From Paenibacillus wynnii (GTDB lineage Bacteria > Bacillota > Bacilli > Paenibacillales > Paenibacillaceae): 64,000 bases of DNA. The first letter of the stretch is position 1. Each line of letters opens with the position of its first letter. Shown piece after piece: positions 25,685-34,406 of this stretch. Position numbers and translations under genes: made by a program. A model generated the notes under the pieces. It searched no databases and was not told the DNA's origin. It saw only the letters and a list, made by a program, of their open reading frames with translations. The stretch covers positions 38,024 through 102,023 of the forward strand of contig NZ_JAUSTK010000017.1 in the NCBI RefSeq assembly GCF_030812855.1. Reading direction: 5' to 3'.

Positions 25685-26224
25685 ATGGGGGTGGTTAAAA
25701 TTCTGCGGCTAATAGACAAAGCTAGAAAAGGCAATGATAAAGCATTTATAAAATTGTTTCAACAATATGAAGCCGATATTTTTAGAACCGCATTTATGTA
25801 TGTTAAAAATCAAAATGATGCACTAGATGTGGTTCAAGAAACGGCATACCGATCATTCAAATCCATTGGAAATTTAAACGAACCTAAATACTTTAAAACT
25901 TGGCTCATTAAAATTGCGATAAGTTGTGCGCTTGATATGCTTCGAAAACAAAAAAAAGTTGTTCAAATGAAACCAAGTGTTATGGAGCTTATTTCCGAAG
26001 ATGTTAAAGAAGATATTGACTTGGAAGTAACGCTTCAAGAATTAATTGAGTTGTTGGATGATGATGAAAAAAGTGTCATCGTATTAAGATTTTATCACGA
26101 TATGACCATCAAGGAAGTTGCGGGATGCTTAGATATTCCACTGGGAACAGCCAAAACAATCTTATACCGAACTTTAAAAAGACTCCGCAAAGAATTGAAG
26201 GGAGATGATGTGTATGGGCAATAA
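25685..26224 (+). CDS. ECF RNA polymerase sigma factor
   Basis: About 179 residues with region 2 (AFIKLFQQYEADIFRTAFMY, then NALDVVQETAYRSF) and region 4 (VLRFYHDMTIKEVAGCLDIP, then GTAKTILYRTLKRLR), resembling the SigV/SigW type. ATG 25685 has no ribosome site before it. GGGGGTGG (25687-25694) lies just inside, at good distance from the ATT at 25700, so a non-ATG start is possible. The next gene overlaps its end and encodes the probable anti-sigma factor. Lower GC than its neighbours. Confidence 0.85.
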   Translation: MGVVKILRLIDKARKGNDKAFIKLFQQYEADIFRTAFMYVKNQNDALDVVQETAYRSFKSIGNLNEPKYFKTWLIKIAISCALDMLRKQKKVVQMKPSVMELISEDVKEDIDLEVTLQELIELLDDDEKSVIVLRFYHDMTIKEVAGCLDIPLGTAKTILYRTLKRLRKELKGDDVYGQ

Positions 26225-27164
26225 AATAAAACAAGAAATAGATAGAATTGAAATTCCAAGAGAGCTTCATGAAAGAAGTAAAATGGGTGTTCAGAAAGCA
26301 AAAATAGAGATTTCAACGAGACGGAAATGGTCGAATGTACTAGCAGTTGCAGCCAGTTTACTTATCTTATTGGTCAGTTTCAACTATATTCGAGAATACA
26401 TGGAGCCATCGCCAAATAATGAATCAATCCATGCAATTGAAAATGGGGCTGTACAAGTGCCAACCCTTAAGCTTCCTGAAAATACAGTAAATGAGATTGC
26501 GGATATGATCGGACTTATTGTGTATAACGGAAAGATATATACACAAACAGCAACAGAAATCGATAGTGAAGATGTAAAAGATCTTGTAGGAGAAAAGCTT
26601 GGAACGACTATTGGAAATATTGACGAGTGGAGTCAGCAGGCTGCATTTGATATTGAGCTAGCCTCGACCATTGGAAAATCAGATGTTTATGCGGTTATTG
26701 GGTACGACAAGGATTTCAGGATTATGACGTATAGTGAACACGATGGGATTATTTATTCTGAATTTTTTGAATGCTTAAATGGAATTACTGTACGTGACGG
26801 CGGAGATGTCTTTGGTAAACTGAACATGATTGGAAATGTCGTACGTGCACAATACCAAATTTATAGTGATTGGTATAATAGCGTAGATCAATTTTATCCA
26901 ATTGAAAATGTAGATTTGTTAAATACTTTCGTAGAAGAACTAAATGCTGCGATTCCCCATTTAAGTCAAAGCGTTGAAAAAGAATTAGGCGATTTTAGAA
27001 ATAATGACGAGTACAGACAAATGACCATTCAATTAAAGGACGGTTCTAAAGTAAGTTTGGTAATCATAAAAGATGGTTATGTTTATTACGGATTTTCCAG
27101 TTTGTATTTCAAAATGGATCCCGAGTTGTTTGATCAATTTTGGGAAGAATTAACGCAACAGTGA
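26214..27164 (+). CDS. membrane anti-sigma factor (RsiV-like N-terminus)
   Basis: 316 residues from ATG 26214, overlapping the sigma gene by 11 bases with GGGAG ahead. Cytosolic N-terminus (EIPRELHERSKMGVQKAK) as in anti-sigma factors of ECF pairs, one membrane helix (WSNVLAVAASLLILLVSFNY, about 39-58), then an extracellular domain of about 255 residues with no family I recognise. Presumably it holds the sigma factor at the membrane until an envelope signal triggers proteolysis. Gene order and overlap support this. Confidence 0.78.
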   Translation: MGNKIKQEIDRIEIPRELHERSKMGVQKAKIEISTRRKWSNVLAVAASLLILLVSFNYIREYMEPSPNNESIHAIENGAVQVPTLKLPENTVNEIADMIGLIVYNGKIYTQTATEIDSEDVKDLVGEKLGTTIGNIDEWSQQAAFDIELASTIGKSDVYAVIGYDKDFRIMTYSEHDGIIYSEFFECLNGITVRDGGDVFGKLNMIGNVVRAQYQIYSDWYNSVDQFYPIENVDLLNTFVEELNAAIPHLSQSVEKELGDFRNNDEYRQMTIQLKDGSKVSLVIIKDGYVYYGFSSLYFKMDPELFDQFWEELTQQ

Positions 27165-27196
27165 ATACTTTTGCTGTAAAACCTTGATTAAACAAC

Positions 27197-27242
27197 AAAA
27201 ATGACGTGTCAAATTGATTGTCAATTTGCACGTCATTTTTTA
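27197..27242 (+). terminator. terminator of the sigma/anti-sigma operon
   Basis: AAATGACGTG near 27199-27208 pairs with CACGTCATTT near 27229-27238, with TCAAATTGA/TCAATTTG inside, followed by T. Confidence 0.85.
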
Positions 27243-27250
27243 ATCTATAT

Positions 27251-27661
27251 AAATTGAGGCTCAACACTAAAATCAGTTCTTGACAGGTGACGAGAAAGAC
27301 AGAAATCCGTTACGCCCAATAGAGGAATTTTCTCCCTCTATTTCTGCTCCCGTTACCCCGTTTGGGCAATTAGAGGGAATTTTGCCCGCTAATTTTGAGG
27401 ATATACCTCTTTGGGACGGTATGGGTAAGATTATAGGGGTATTTTTCCCTTTAATCTCATATTCATGGCGTTTCGGTCGGTATTAGCAGGCATTTTCCCC
27501 TCTAATTCACCGAAGGACTGGTCCGCAACCCGGATTCGCTACTTGTAAGACGTAGTTGCCCCAAACCCGGTGAAACATCAGGCGAAGTTAAATCGAAATC
27601 GTTCCCGGCACAGTGACGTAAACGGAAAATCAAGCACTGATTTCGAGAAAGAGCCTAAATT
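27251..27661 (-). repeat. MITE-like hairpin-rich element, copy 2
   Basis: Reverse complement of the element at 3258-3660. Ends are AAATTGAGGCTC (27251-27262) and GAGCCTAAATT (27651-27661), imperfect inverted repeats of each other; just inside lie AAAATCAGTTCTTG and CAAGCACTGATTT. Internal hairpins correspond one for one: 27318-27342, 27368-27394 and 27482-27506, with a weaker one between (about 27425-27460). It sits directly after the sigma operon terminator. A 68-codon frame inside it is not conserved in copy 1. Confidence 0.8.
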
Positions 27662-27675
27662 GAACTTTAAAATTA

Positions 27676-27864
27676 GAGAAAAAGGAACGGAGTGACGAAG
27701 GGGAATTTTGGAACTGGAGGAGCGGTAGCGACCGCCCGAAAGCTTTCCGTAGGAAAGCTCGCTTCGAAAGCATAAGCTGTATCCGGATTTCAACCGCTAA
27801 AAGCGGGTTAAATCAAAGAAAGTCTTACTACAACAGCGGCCGGAAGTCCAAACATTCACCGCAG
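27676..27864. repeat. multi-hairpin structured element
   Basis: A gene-free run of compact palindromes: GCGGT/ACCGC (27722-27735), AGCTTTCC-GTA-GGAAAGCT (27741-27759), GCTT-CGA-AAGC (27761-27771), TCCGGA (27782-27787) and CCGC/GCGG (27794-27806). I recall near-identical intergenic sequence in many Paenibacillus genomes, so this is probably a dispersed repeat; I cannot verify this here. It abuts the MITE-like copy, and together they fill 27251-27864 of the 27165-27927 gap. Confidence 0.6.
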
Positions 27865-27927
27865 TGCGACTAATCCTTTATTATAAAAATCTTAAGTTCA
27901 ATCTTTATAATGAAATTTTTTCTCGGA

Positions 27928-29232
27928 TTATTCGGGGTTATTAGGTGAATCTATAATGATTTCGACCTTCCGAATTCGATGTCTGTTCATTTCGCGAACA
28001 ATAACCTTCACATGCTCACGCAATACACTTTTACCAACCGCAGGGTCGGTAAGGTGACTATATAACCATCCACCGATTGTTGTTACCTCATCATCCTCGA
28101 AATCGAGACCCGTTAACTGCTTGATCTCAAGCAAAGATACCTTGCCATCGAATAAATAATTGAAATCACTCAGTTTTTCTACATTTCTACGCTCATCACC
28201 GTCAAATTCGTCACGGATCTCTCCCACAATTTCTTCCAATATATCTTCAATCGTTATAAGGCCGGACGTTCCGCCATATTCATCAAGCAAAAGGGCAATA
28301 TGAACACGTTCCAACTGCATACGGGTCAAGACAGTCTTAACAGGTGTAACTTCGGAGACCGTTAATACCGGTTGAATCAAACCTTTGAAATTAAAATCAG
28401 GATTGTTGTCATACTCCAAGTAAAGCTGCTTTGTATTAATCATCCCTATAATGTTATCCTTATTGCCTTCAGCAACGGGAAAGCGAGTGTACTGTTCCTT
28501 GCGGATTATAGCAAAGTTTTCTTGCAAAGAATGATCCGTAAAGAGACATACCATATCCGTTCGAGGAACCATTATTTCACGGGCTAACATTTCGTCAAAA
28601 GTAAAGATTCGGTTTACGTATCCGTACTCAGCCTTATTAATCTTACCGCTCTCATAGCTTTCAGAAAGGATGAGTCGAATTTCTTCTTCGGAATGCGCGT
28701 CCCCATGCTCGCTTGCAGGTTTCATACCAAATAGGCGGACTAGTAGATTCGCAGAACCGTTCAGAAGCCAAATCAGAGGATACAGGATTTTATAGAACCA
28801 AATGATCGGTAAGGCTGTCATCAGGCTGATTTCTTCCGGCTTGTTAATAGCAGCGGTTTTCGGAGCAAGTTCCCCGACAACAACATGTAAGAAAGTCGCA
28901 ATGAAGAAAGCAAGTGCGAAAGCTAGAAAATGACTTAAATCAACATTTATGCCTAACCAATCAAATAACGGAAGTAGCATTTGTTCAAACGCCGGCTCAG
29001 CAAGCGCACCGATTCCGAGCGCTGTAATCGTAATCCCCAGCTGGCAAGCGGATAAATAACCATCAAGATTAGCTGCAACCCTTTGAACTGCTACGGCGTT
29101 CTTACGCCCTTCCAAAACCATTTGACTAATTCGGCTGCTCCTTAGCTTTACCATCGCAAATTCCGTAGCTACAAAAAACGCAGTTAAAACAATCAAAACA
29201 GCTACCAACGTTAAACTGAGTCCTATACCCAT
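27928..29232 (-). CDS. hemolysin-family CBS-domain membrane protein (DUF21/CorC)
   Basis: 434 residues. The N-terminal DUF21 (CNNM) membrane domain (about 1-190) has AFFVATEFAMVKLRSSRISQ and VVGELAPKTAA. A CBS pair follows (about 215-340; MVPRTDMVCLF, RFPVAEGNKDNIIGMI, LLDEYGGTSGLITIEDILEE), then the C-terminal CorC_HlyC domain. Despite the historical name, bacterial members are implicated in Mg2+ efflux or homeostasis. Monocistronic; divergent from the DUF1836 gene. Confidence 0.92.
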   Translation of the reverse strand: MGIGLSLTLVAVLIVLTAFFVATEFAMVKLRSSRISQMVLEGRKNAVAVQRVAANLDGYLSACQLGITITALGIGALAEPAFEQMLLPLFDWLGINVDLSHFLAFALAFFIATFLHVVVGELAPKTAAINKPEEISLMTALPIIWFYKILYPLIWLLNGSANLLVRLFGMKPASEHGDAHSEEEIRLILSESYESGKINKAEYGYVNRIFTFDEMLAREIMVPRTDMVCLFTDHSLQENFAIIRKEQYTRFPVAEGNKDNIIGMINTKQLYLEYDNNPDFNFKGLIQPVLTVSEVTPVKTVLTRMQLERVHIALLLDEYGGTSGLITIEDILEEIVGEIRDEFDGDERRNVEKLSDFNYLFDGKVSLLEIKQLTGLDFEDDEVTTIGGWLYSHLTDPAVGKSVLREHVKVIVREMNRHRIRKVEIIIDSPNNPE

Positions 29233-29346
29233 TAAATCTTTACCATCCCTTTCATTCTATAAGTAGGTTATACTCAAATTATGAGTTCTTATGAACCTAT
29301 TCTACGAAATATTCGTTAAAATATCAAATGGGGAGGCATCCCAAGC

Positions 29347-30081
29347 ATGGAATCATTTATTTTGACCCGAAAAGAAATGTCCTATCTACTGCTCTCATTA
29401 ACCGGAAATTTGGAACAAAAACCATCGAAACTTTTACAGGAAGCATGGACGAAATTTCATCAAAGTGAGAATCAGAATGAACTTCCAGTGATTGTGCAAA
29501 AAATAATGAAAGGTCGAATCCCAAAAGGTTTGTCTCTTGGAGACATTGCGGCATTGGGCAGCCATATAGAGTATTCCACACTTTCCGTAACCGCCATGCA
29601 GAATTGGGTAAAACGAGACTTCAAGGAATATTTGGGCTCGCCGCGTCAGGGGAAGAAGTACTCCATGAATCAGGCGGCGTTATTGTTCATGATAGATGAT
29701 TTAAAATCAGCCCTTGATTTCGAAAGCATTCGCCAGCTGTTTCACCAGTTATTCCTGAAGCCTGAACGTGATGATGATGATCTGATAGAGCCTGCCCAGC
29801 TATATAAGGCATATGCGGGTCTTTTTGAAACCATCAAATGTAATCCATCTTTCCAGAATCATCAAATGAATGCTCGGAATATTACGGGAGAAAAGTCATG
29901 GAAGGACTGTGTTATAGAGGATTCTACAGAGGGAATGATAAAAAGGTTGGCTCATCTTACACGAACACAAAGCGAGGCTGTCTGGAACACTATATTCATA
30001 GCCGCGATTTCCGTTCAAACCTGTTATTTTCAGTCTCTTGCCAGACAATCCTTTCACGCAGCGTTATTCCTTGATTTTTAA
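29347..30081 (+). CDS. DUF1836-domain protein
   Basis: 244 residues. The central part (SVTAMQNWVKRDFKEYLGSP, then YSMNQAALLFMIDDLKSAL) reads like a MerR-type helix-turn-helix followed by the DUF1836 core, a pattern of Firmicute proteins of unknown function that are probably DNA-binding. The C-terminus has one hydrophobic helix (WNTIFIAAISVQTCYFQSLA). GGGAGG lies upstream of ATG 29347. A regulatory role is inference from the HTH-like segment. Confidence 0.65.
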   Translation: MESFILTRKEMSYLLLSLTGNLEQKPSKLLQEAWTKFHQSENQNELPVIVQKIMKGRIPKGLSLGDIAALGSHIEYSTLSVTAMQNWVKRDFKEYLGSPRQGKKYSMNQAALLFMIDDLKSALDFESIRQLFHQLFLKPERDDDDLIEPAQLYKAYAGLFETIKCNPSFQNHQMNARNITGEKSWKDCVIEDSTEGMIKRLAHLTRTQSEAVWNTIFIAAISVQTCYFQSLARQSFHAALFLDF

Positions 30082-30165
30082 GCGTTTCAATTTTAATATA
30101 TGTAGGTAAAACAAGCTATATCAACATGTTTCACAGTCGCTATGTAGGAAAGAGAGGTTTTTCAG

Positions 30166-31377
30166 GTGAATCAAATGACACTGCTGCGGAATCCGAAGCA
30201 AAGAAAGCTGTTGTTCAGTGCAGGCATAAGCTGGATGTTTGATGCAATGGATGTTGGCATGATTTCTTTTGTTGTGGCAGCATTAGCAAAAGAATGGAAG
30301 CTTGGGCCGGAGCAGATTGGAATATTAACCAGCATCAACTCCGTAGGAATGGCAGTTGGTGCGGCGGCGGCAGGGATCATGGCAGACCGCTTTGGACGTA
30401 AATCGGTACTGCTCTGGACGTTGTTGATTTTTTCTGCGGCGAGCGGATTATCCGCTTTTGCAACGGGATTTGCCGTATTATGTGTGTTGCGTTTCGTTAC
30501 CGGATTCGGTCTGGGTGGAGAGCTGCCGGTTGCTTCTACTTTGGTTTCGGAGAGTATGCCCGCAGAGGAGAGAGGACGAGCCGTTGTTCTGCTGGAGAGT
30601 TTTTGGGCGCTTGGTTGGATCGCATCGGCTTTAATTGCTTACTTCGTAATTCCAGATTATGGATGGCGAGTGGCTTTTGCTATTGGTGCGCTTCCTGCCT
30701 TGTATGCCATTTACCTGCGGCGTGCGATTGATGATTCTCCACGGTTTGCGGAAATCCGAAAGGCTCCTTTGTCTTTAAAGAAACGCGTAGCAATCGTCTG
30801 GTCTCCGGAATATAGACGTTCTACGATTATGCTCTGGATTCTGTGGTTCACAGTTATATTCTCATATTATGGTATGTTCCTGTGGCTGCCAACCGTCATG
30901 GTACTTAAAGGCTTCAGCTTGGTTAGAAGTTTTGAGTATGTGTTAATTATGACGCTTGCCCAGCTCCCAGGTTACTTTACAGCTGCTTATTTTATTGAGA
31001 AATTTGGACGTAAGTTTGTATTAGTGGTTTATTTGTTATTAACAGCAGTGAGCGCCGCGTGGTTCGGAAACTCTACGACAGAGGGTATGCTTATGGCAGC
31101 AGGGATCTGCTTGTCCTTCTTTAACCTAGGGGCATGGGGTGGAATGTATGCTTATACACCGGAGTTGTACCCTACGGCAATACGTTCCACGGGTTCAGGC
31201 CTTGCGACTTCCTTCGGGAGAATTGGCGGTATTATTGCGCCGCTTTGGGTCGGGGTGCTTGTAGGGCGCTCTGTGGGCATCGGATCTATCTTTATGATTT
31301 TTTTCGTTACCATCATTATCGGTGCGCTTGCTGTGCTCTTTCTTGGAAAAGAAACCAAAGGAACGGAGCTTATCTAA
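30166..31377 (+). CDS. niaP: MFS transporter, niacin permease (NiaP)-like
   Basis: 403 residues from GTG 30166 (AAGAGAGG 8 bases ahead); twelve membrane helices. Typical sugar-porter-branch MFS loops: MADRFGRKSVLLW after helix 2 and SESMPAEERGRAVVLLESFW after helix 4. SWMFDAMDVGMISFV in helix 1 and GLGGELPVASTLVSE closely follow B. subtilis NiaP (YceI), a nicotinate importer. Related metabolite:H+ symporters share these motifs, so the substrate is probable, not proven. I found no NiaR-type operator upstream. Confidence 0.75.
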   Translation: MNQMTLLRNPKQRKLLFSAGISWMFDAMDVGMISFVVAALAKEWKLGPEQIGILTSINSVGMAVGAAAAGIMADRFGRKSVLLWTLLIFSAASGLSAFATGFAVLCVLRFVTGFGLGGELPVASTLVSESMPAEERGRAVVLLESFWALGWIASALIAYFVIPDYGWRVAFAIGALPALYAIYLRRAIDDSPRFAEIRKAPLSLKKRVAIVWSPEYRRSTIMLWILWFTVIFSYYGMFLWLPTVMVLKGFSLVRSFEYVLIMTLAQLPGYFTAAYFIEKFGRKFVLVVYLLLTAVSAAWFGNSTTEGMLMAAGICLSFFNLGAWGGMYAYTPELYPTAIRSTGSGLATSFGRIGGIIAPLWVGVLVGRSVGIGSIFMIFFVTIIIGALAVLFLGKETKGTELI

Positions 31378-31455
31378 TCCCCAAATCTTTGTATACTTTA
31401 ACTTGAAGTTGCTCTAGCAACAATGCTAATATGAACCTAACTTATATAATGAATA

Positions 31456-31492
31456 AACGGTTCCTTCACGTTTGTGAACAGGACCGTTTTTC
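31456..31492 (+). terminator. terminator after niaP
   Basis: AACGGT (31456-31461) pairs with ACCGTT, with TTCAC/GTGAA inside, followed by a T-run. Confidence 0.75.
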
Positions 31493-31534
31493 GTATTAAA
31501 CTGTAATCTTCGACAATGGATGGAGGGATGGAAC

Positions 31535-33079
31535 ATGGGGAATGACAAGAAACAACCTCATTTTACGGAGTTGGTCTGGGAAAGTACGGAACAGAATGTA
31601 GCCATCCCTCCGCGTAATTCATCTGAAGAAGTGAAGCCGAATAAGATTCGATCAATTAAAGCGGCCTCTGACACCTCGGTACAGCTGCAGCTCTGGGATA
31701 TAGAGTCAGAAGTTAAAGAGCCGGTAACAACTACAGAAGGGGAGTTCGTGAAACGGGCCAGAGAGCTTGAGCATCGCAAGGAAGCACCCGCACTATTTGT
31801 ACCCTTTAAAAGCTATTGGCCCACCTATGGTCATATGACTGGAGCGCAGAATAGATGGTATTTCTATTGGCGTGATGAAGTTAGGTCGGGTAGATATCAT
31901 AAAACAGATCTTTCTTATATCTTTTTGCATGTGTACGAGCTTATTAATGGAGTGGGATGGGACACACCTTCTGAGGGATATAGACAACTGTGTCAATTGT
32001 GGGAAGCATATCGGGATACATATAAACGGCTGGATCAATATCTGGGAGGCTGGATTGCAGACTTTTCATTTGTGCATCACCTGGAAGTGCCGCTATCTAC
32101 AATCGTCGCCCGTTCACGCGGTCTGGCGGGTGATCTGGCGGAGCTTGAGTTGATGCGCTGCCTGTCATCCTATCGTGAACTGCTGTCCTTCGCAGGATTA
32201 ACGGTGATGTCCGATTATGATATTAGCAAGTCCAAGTTCTACCTAGGTGAAGGTAAAGAAGCTGCTGAACGTTACATCCCGCAGGTAGTAGCTCTAATCG
32301 ATGCCTATGTCACCCGTAAACACGGCAAGAACCTGGTGCAGATGTTCCCGCCAAGTCCGCCGCTGAATCGGGAGCGATACTTATTCCGCAGTGCTGTATA
32401 CGACATCTCTCTCTATGGATATTCCATACTTATTCCTGTCGTTCGAGTCAGCAAGTCTCTACCGCTTCGTAGTCTTATCACACGATTATTTCGCCTGACC
32501 GAGAATAAGCTTAGAGAGTTAATGGGATATCGGGGAAGGCTTAAGGGCGTTAAAGTAGATGCGGATATGGACGATCTTGTGACCCGCTTTCTGCATCGGG
32601 AGTTCCGTAAGTCAGAGCAGGAGCAGAAGGGTCCGGTTGTAGTAATTGATCAAGAGAAGCTGGAACGTTTGCAGACGGATTCCGAAATCGTTCGAACTTT
32701 GCTCATGGTGGAGGAAGTCGTCATTCCAGATGAAATGTCTGAGGATGATTACGAGATCGCAGCCACGACTGACGATGAGAAACCGAAGGAGATTGTTGTA
32801 AGTGTCAACCTAGATGCGGACTTTGAGATCGTGAGAGCCACAGGGTGGGAGAAATTTGCTGCAGTGCTTAGTCCGTTGCAACGAGAAGCAATACTCCTGC
32901 TTAATGAAGTAGAGGGTTGGCTTCCTTTTCAAAAACTGGCTGTATCCAGCGGGACTATGCCTGAATTGTTAATCGATGAGATTAATGAACTGGCCATGGA
33001 CACTTTAGGTGACCTGCTTATAGACGGGGAAGAAATCTCTGAGGAATATGCTCCAATGCTGCAATACTTAATGAGGTGA
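31535..33079 (+). CDS. TerB_N/TerB_C domain protein
   Basis: 514 residues from ATG 31535 (GGAGG 31522-31526; in-frame ATG 31520 overlaps that site). Residues about 1-70 are variable. The TerB_N domain covers about 75-290 (FVPFKSYWPTYGHMTGAQN, then RWYFYWRDEVRSG and LSYIFLHVYELINGVGWDTP). The C-terminal 110 residues (WEKFAAVLSPLQREAILLL, ending ISEEYAPMLQYL) match TerB_C. In family knowledge these domains flank a metal-binding TerB core and occur in stress and DNA-processing gene clusters; a clear TerB core is not evident here. First gene of a tightly packed four-gene operon with ATPase, helicase and AlkD2-like genes. Confidence 0.82.
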   Translation: MGNDKKQPHFTELVWESTEQNVAIPPRNSSEEVKPNKIRSIKAASDTSVQLQLWDIESEVKEPVTTTEGEFVKRARELEHRKEAPALFVPFKSYWPTYGHMTGAQNRWYFYWRDEVRSGRYHKTDLSYIFLHVYELINGVGWDTPSEGYRQLCQLWEAYRDTYKRLDQYLGGWIADFSFVHHLEVPLSTIVARSRGLAGDLAELELMRCLSSYRELLSFAGLTVMSDYDISKSKFYLGEGKEAAERYIPQVVALIDAYVTRKHGKNLVQMFPPSPPLNRERYLFRSAVYDISLYGYSILIPVVRVSKSLPLRSLITRLFRLTENKLRELMGYRGRLKGVKVDADMDDLVTRFLHREFRKSEQEQKGPVVVIDQEKLERLQTDSEIVRTLLMVEEVVIPDEMSEDDYEIAATTDDEKPKEIVVSVNLDADFEIVRATGWEKFAAVLSPLQREAILLLNEVEGWLPFQKLAVSSGTMPELLIDEINELAMDTLGDLLIDGEEISEEYAPMLQYLMR

Positions 33080-33086
33080 ATGAAAG

Positions 33087-34406
33087 ATGAATGATATTAA
33101 AATACCCAAACGGATGACGACAGCACTCGTCAACTCACTGACAGCAGGTGTAGTGCCGCGTATAGGACTGGAGCATATCGCCGTCGGACGAAGACCAGAG
33201 GTTGAAGCCATATTACGAGATATGGACAATATTGCTGAAGGGGGTGCTGTTTTCAAGCTGATTACCGGAAAGTTCGGCAGCGGCAAAAGCTTCCTGCTCC
33301 AAATGATCCGCAATTACGCGATGGATCGGGACTTTGTGGTGGCAGATGCTGATTTGTCTCCTGAGAGACGTTTGGTGGGAACAAAGGGACAGGGACTTGG
33401 GACTTATCGGGAGTTGATGAGTCATTTATCGACACGGACACGCCCGGACGGCGGGGCACTGGAGATTATTTTGCAAAAGTGGATTTTTTCGCTACAACAG
33501 AATGTCATGCAGGAAAAGAGCATTGGCCCGGATCATCCCCAGCTTGGAGAAGAGGTGGAGCAGAGAATTTATGCGGTTACCTCCGAGATGCGTGGACTTG
33601 TTCATGGCTTTGATTTTGCAAAAGTATTAGCGTCTTATTGGAACGGACATAAGCTAGCCGACGATGATATGAAGCAGGATGCGCTTCGTTGGCTTCGCGG
33701 TGAATTTGCCACCCGAACAGAAGCACGGAAGGCCTTGGGTGTGGGTGTTATTATCGATGATGACAATTGGTATGATTATATGAAGCTGTGGGCGGAATTT
33801 ACGGCTACCATTGGATATAAGGGGCTGCTGCTCTTTATAGACGAAGGTGTAAATCTATATAAAATAACGAACAGTATTTCCCGTCAAAGCAATTATGAGA
33901 AGCTGCTCACCATGTTCAACGATACGATGCAGGGGAAGGCTGAAAGTCTCGGAATCTTTATCGGCGGAACACCGCAGTTCGTAGAGGATGGGCGGCGTGG
34001 CTTATTCAGCTATGAGGCGCTCCGCTCCAGACTGGTGGCTGGGCGTTATGGCGGATCGGGTCTGAACAATTTCACCGGACCTATTATTGCGTTGGACATG
34101 CTCTCCCATGAAGAAATACTAGTGCTGCTGCAGAAACTTAAGAATATTCATGCCATGCATTACGGCTATGAGGCTAAACTTTCCCAGACACAGTTAGTAC
34201 ACTTTATGGAAGAGGCTGTCGGTAGATTGGGCGCAGAAGAGCTTCTGACTCCGCGCGAGGTCATCCGCGACTTCATGGATTTGCTACACACTCTGCACCA
34301 GCACCCTGAAGTTTCCTTCGAGAAGCTGGTGGGAGAACGTACTTCGAAGCCCGTAGATCCGGAGCAAAATGAGCTAGACGGTTTCCTGGCGGAGTTTGAA
34401 TTATGA
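33087..34406 (+). CDS. BrxD-like P-loop ATPase (DUF2791)
   Basis: 439 residues, starting 7 bases after the TerB gene with GAGGTGA ahead. Walker A GKFGSGKS (61-68) and Walker B LLLFIDEGVNLYK (about 247-259). AVGRRPEVEAILRDMDNIAE before Walker A and GGTPQFVEDGRRGLFSYEALRSR after are hallmarks of the BREX ATP-binding (BrxC/BrxD, DUF2791) family. In type 2 BREX, BrxD is encoded beside the Lhr-like helicase BrxHI; the same pair occurs here without the other BREX genes. Probably an AAA+-like motor or switch acting on DNA with the helicase. Its stop overlaps the helicase start. Confidence 0.85.
   Translation: MNDIKIPKRMTTALVNSLTAGVVPRIGLEHIAVGRRPEVEAILRDMDNIAEGGAVFKLITGKFGSGKSFLLQMIRNYAMDRDFVVADADLSPERRLVGTKGQGLGTYRELMSHLSTRTRPDGGALEIILQKWIFSLQQNVMQEKSIGPDHPQLGEEVEQRIYAVTSEMRGLVHGFDFAKVLASYWNGHKLADDDMKQDALRWLRGEFATRTEARKALGVGVIIDDDNWYDYMKLWAEFTATIGYKGLLLFIDEGVNLYKITNSISRQSNYEKLLTMFNDTMQGKAESLGIFIGGTPQFVEDGRRGLFSYEALRSRLVAGRYGGSGLNNFTGPIIALDMLSHEEILVLLQKLKNIHAMHYGYEAKLSQTQLVHFMEEAVGRLGAEELLTPREVIRDFMDLLHTLHQHPEVSFEKLVGERTSKPVDPEQNELDGFLAEFEL

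Noticed and set aside
27280..27486. 68-codon open frame inside MITE-like copy 2
   Set aside because: It is not open in the homologous copy at 3258-3660 and overlaps the hairpins.
30082..30165. NiaR operator ahead of niaP
   Set aside because: No recognisable niacin-repressor palindrome was seen in the short spacer.
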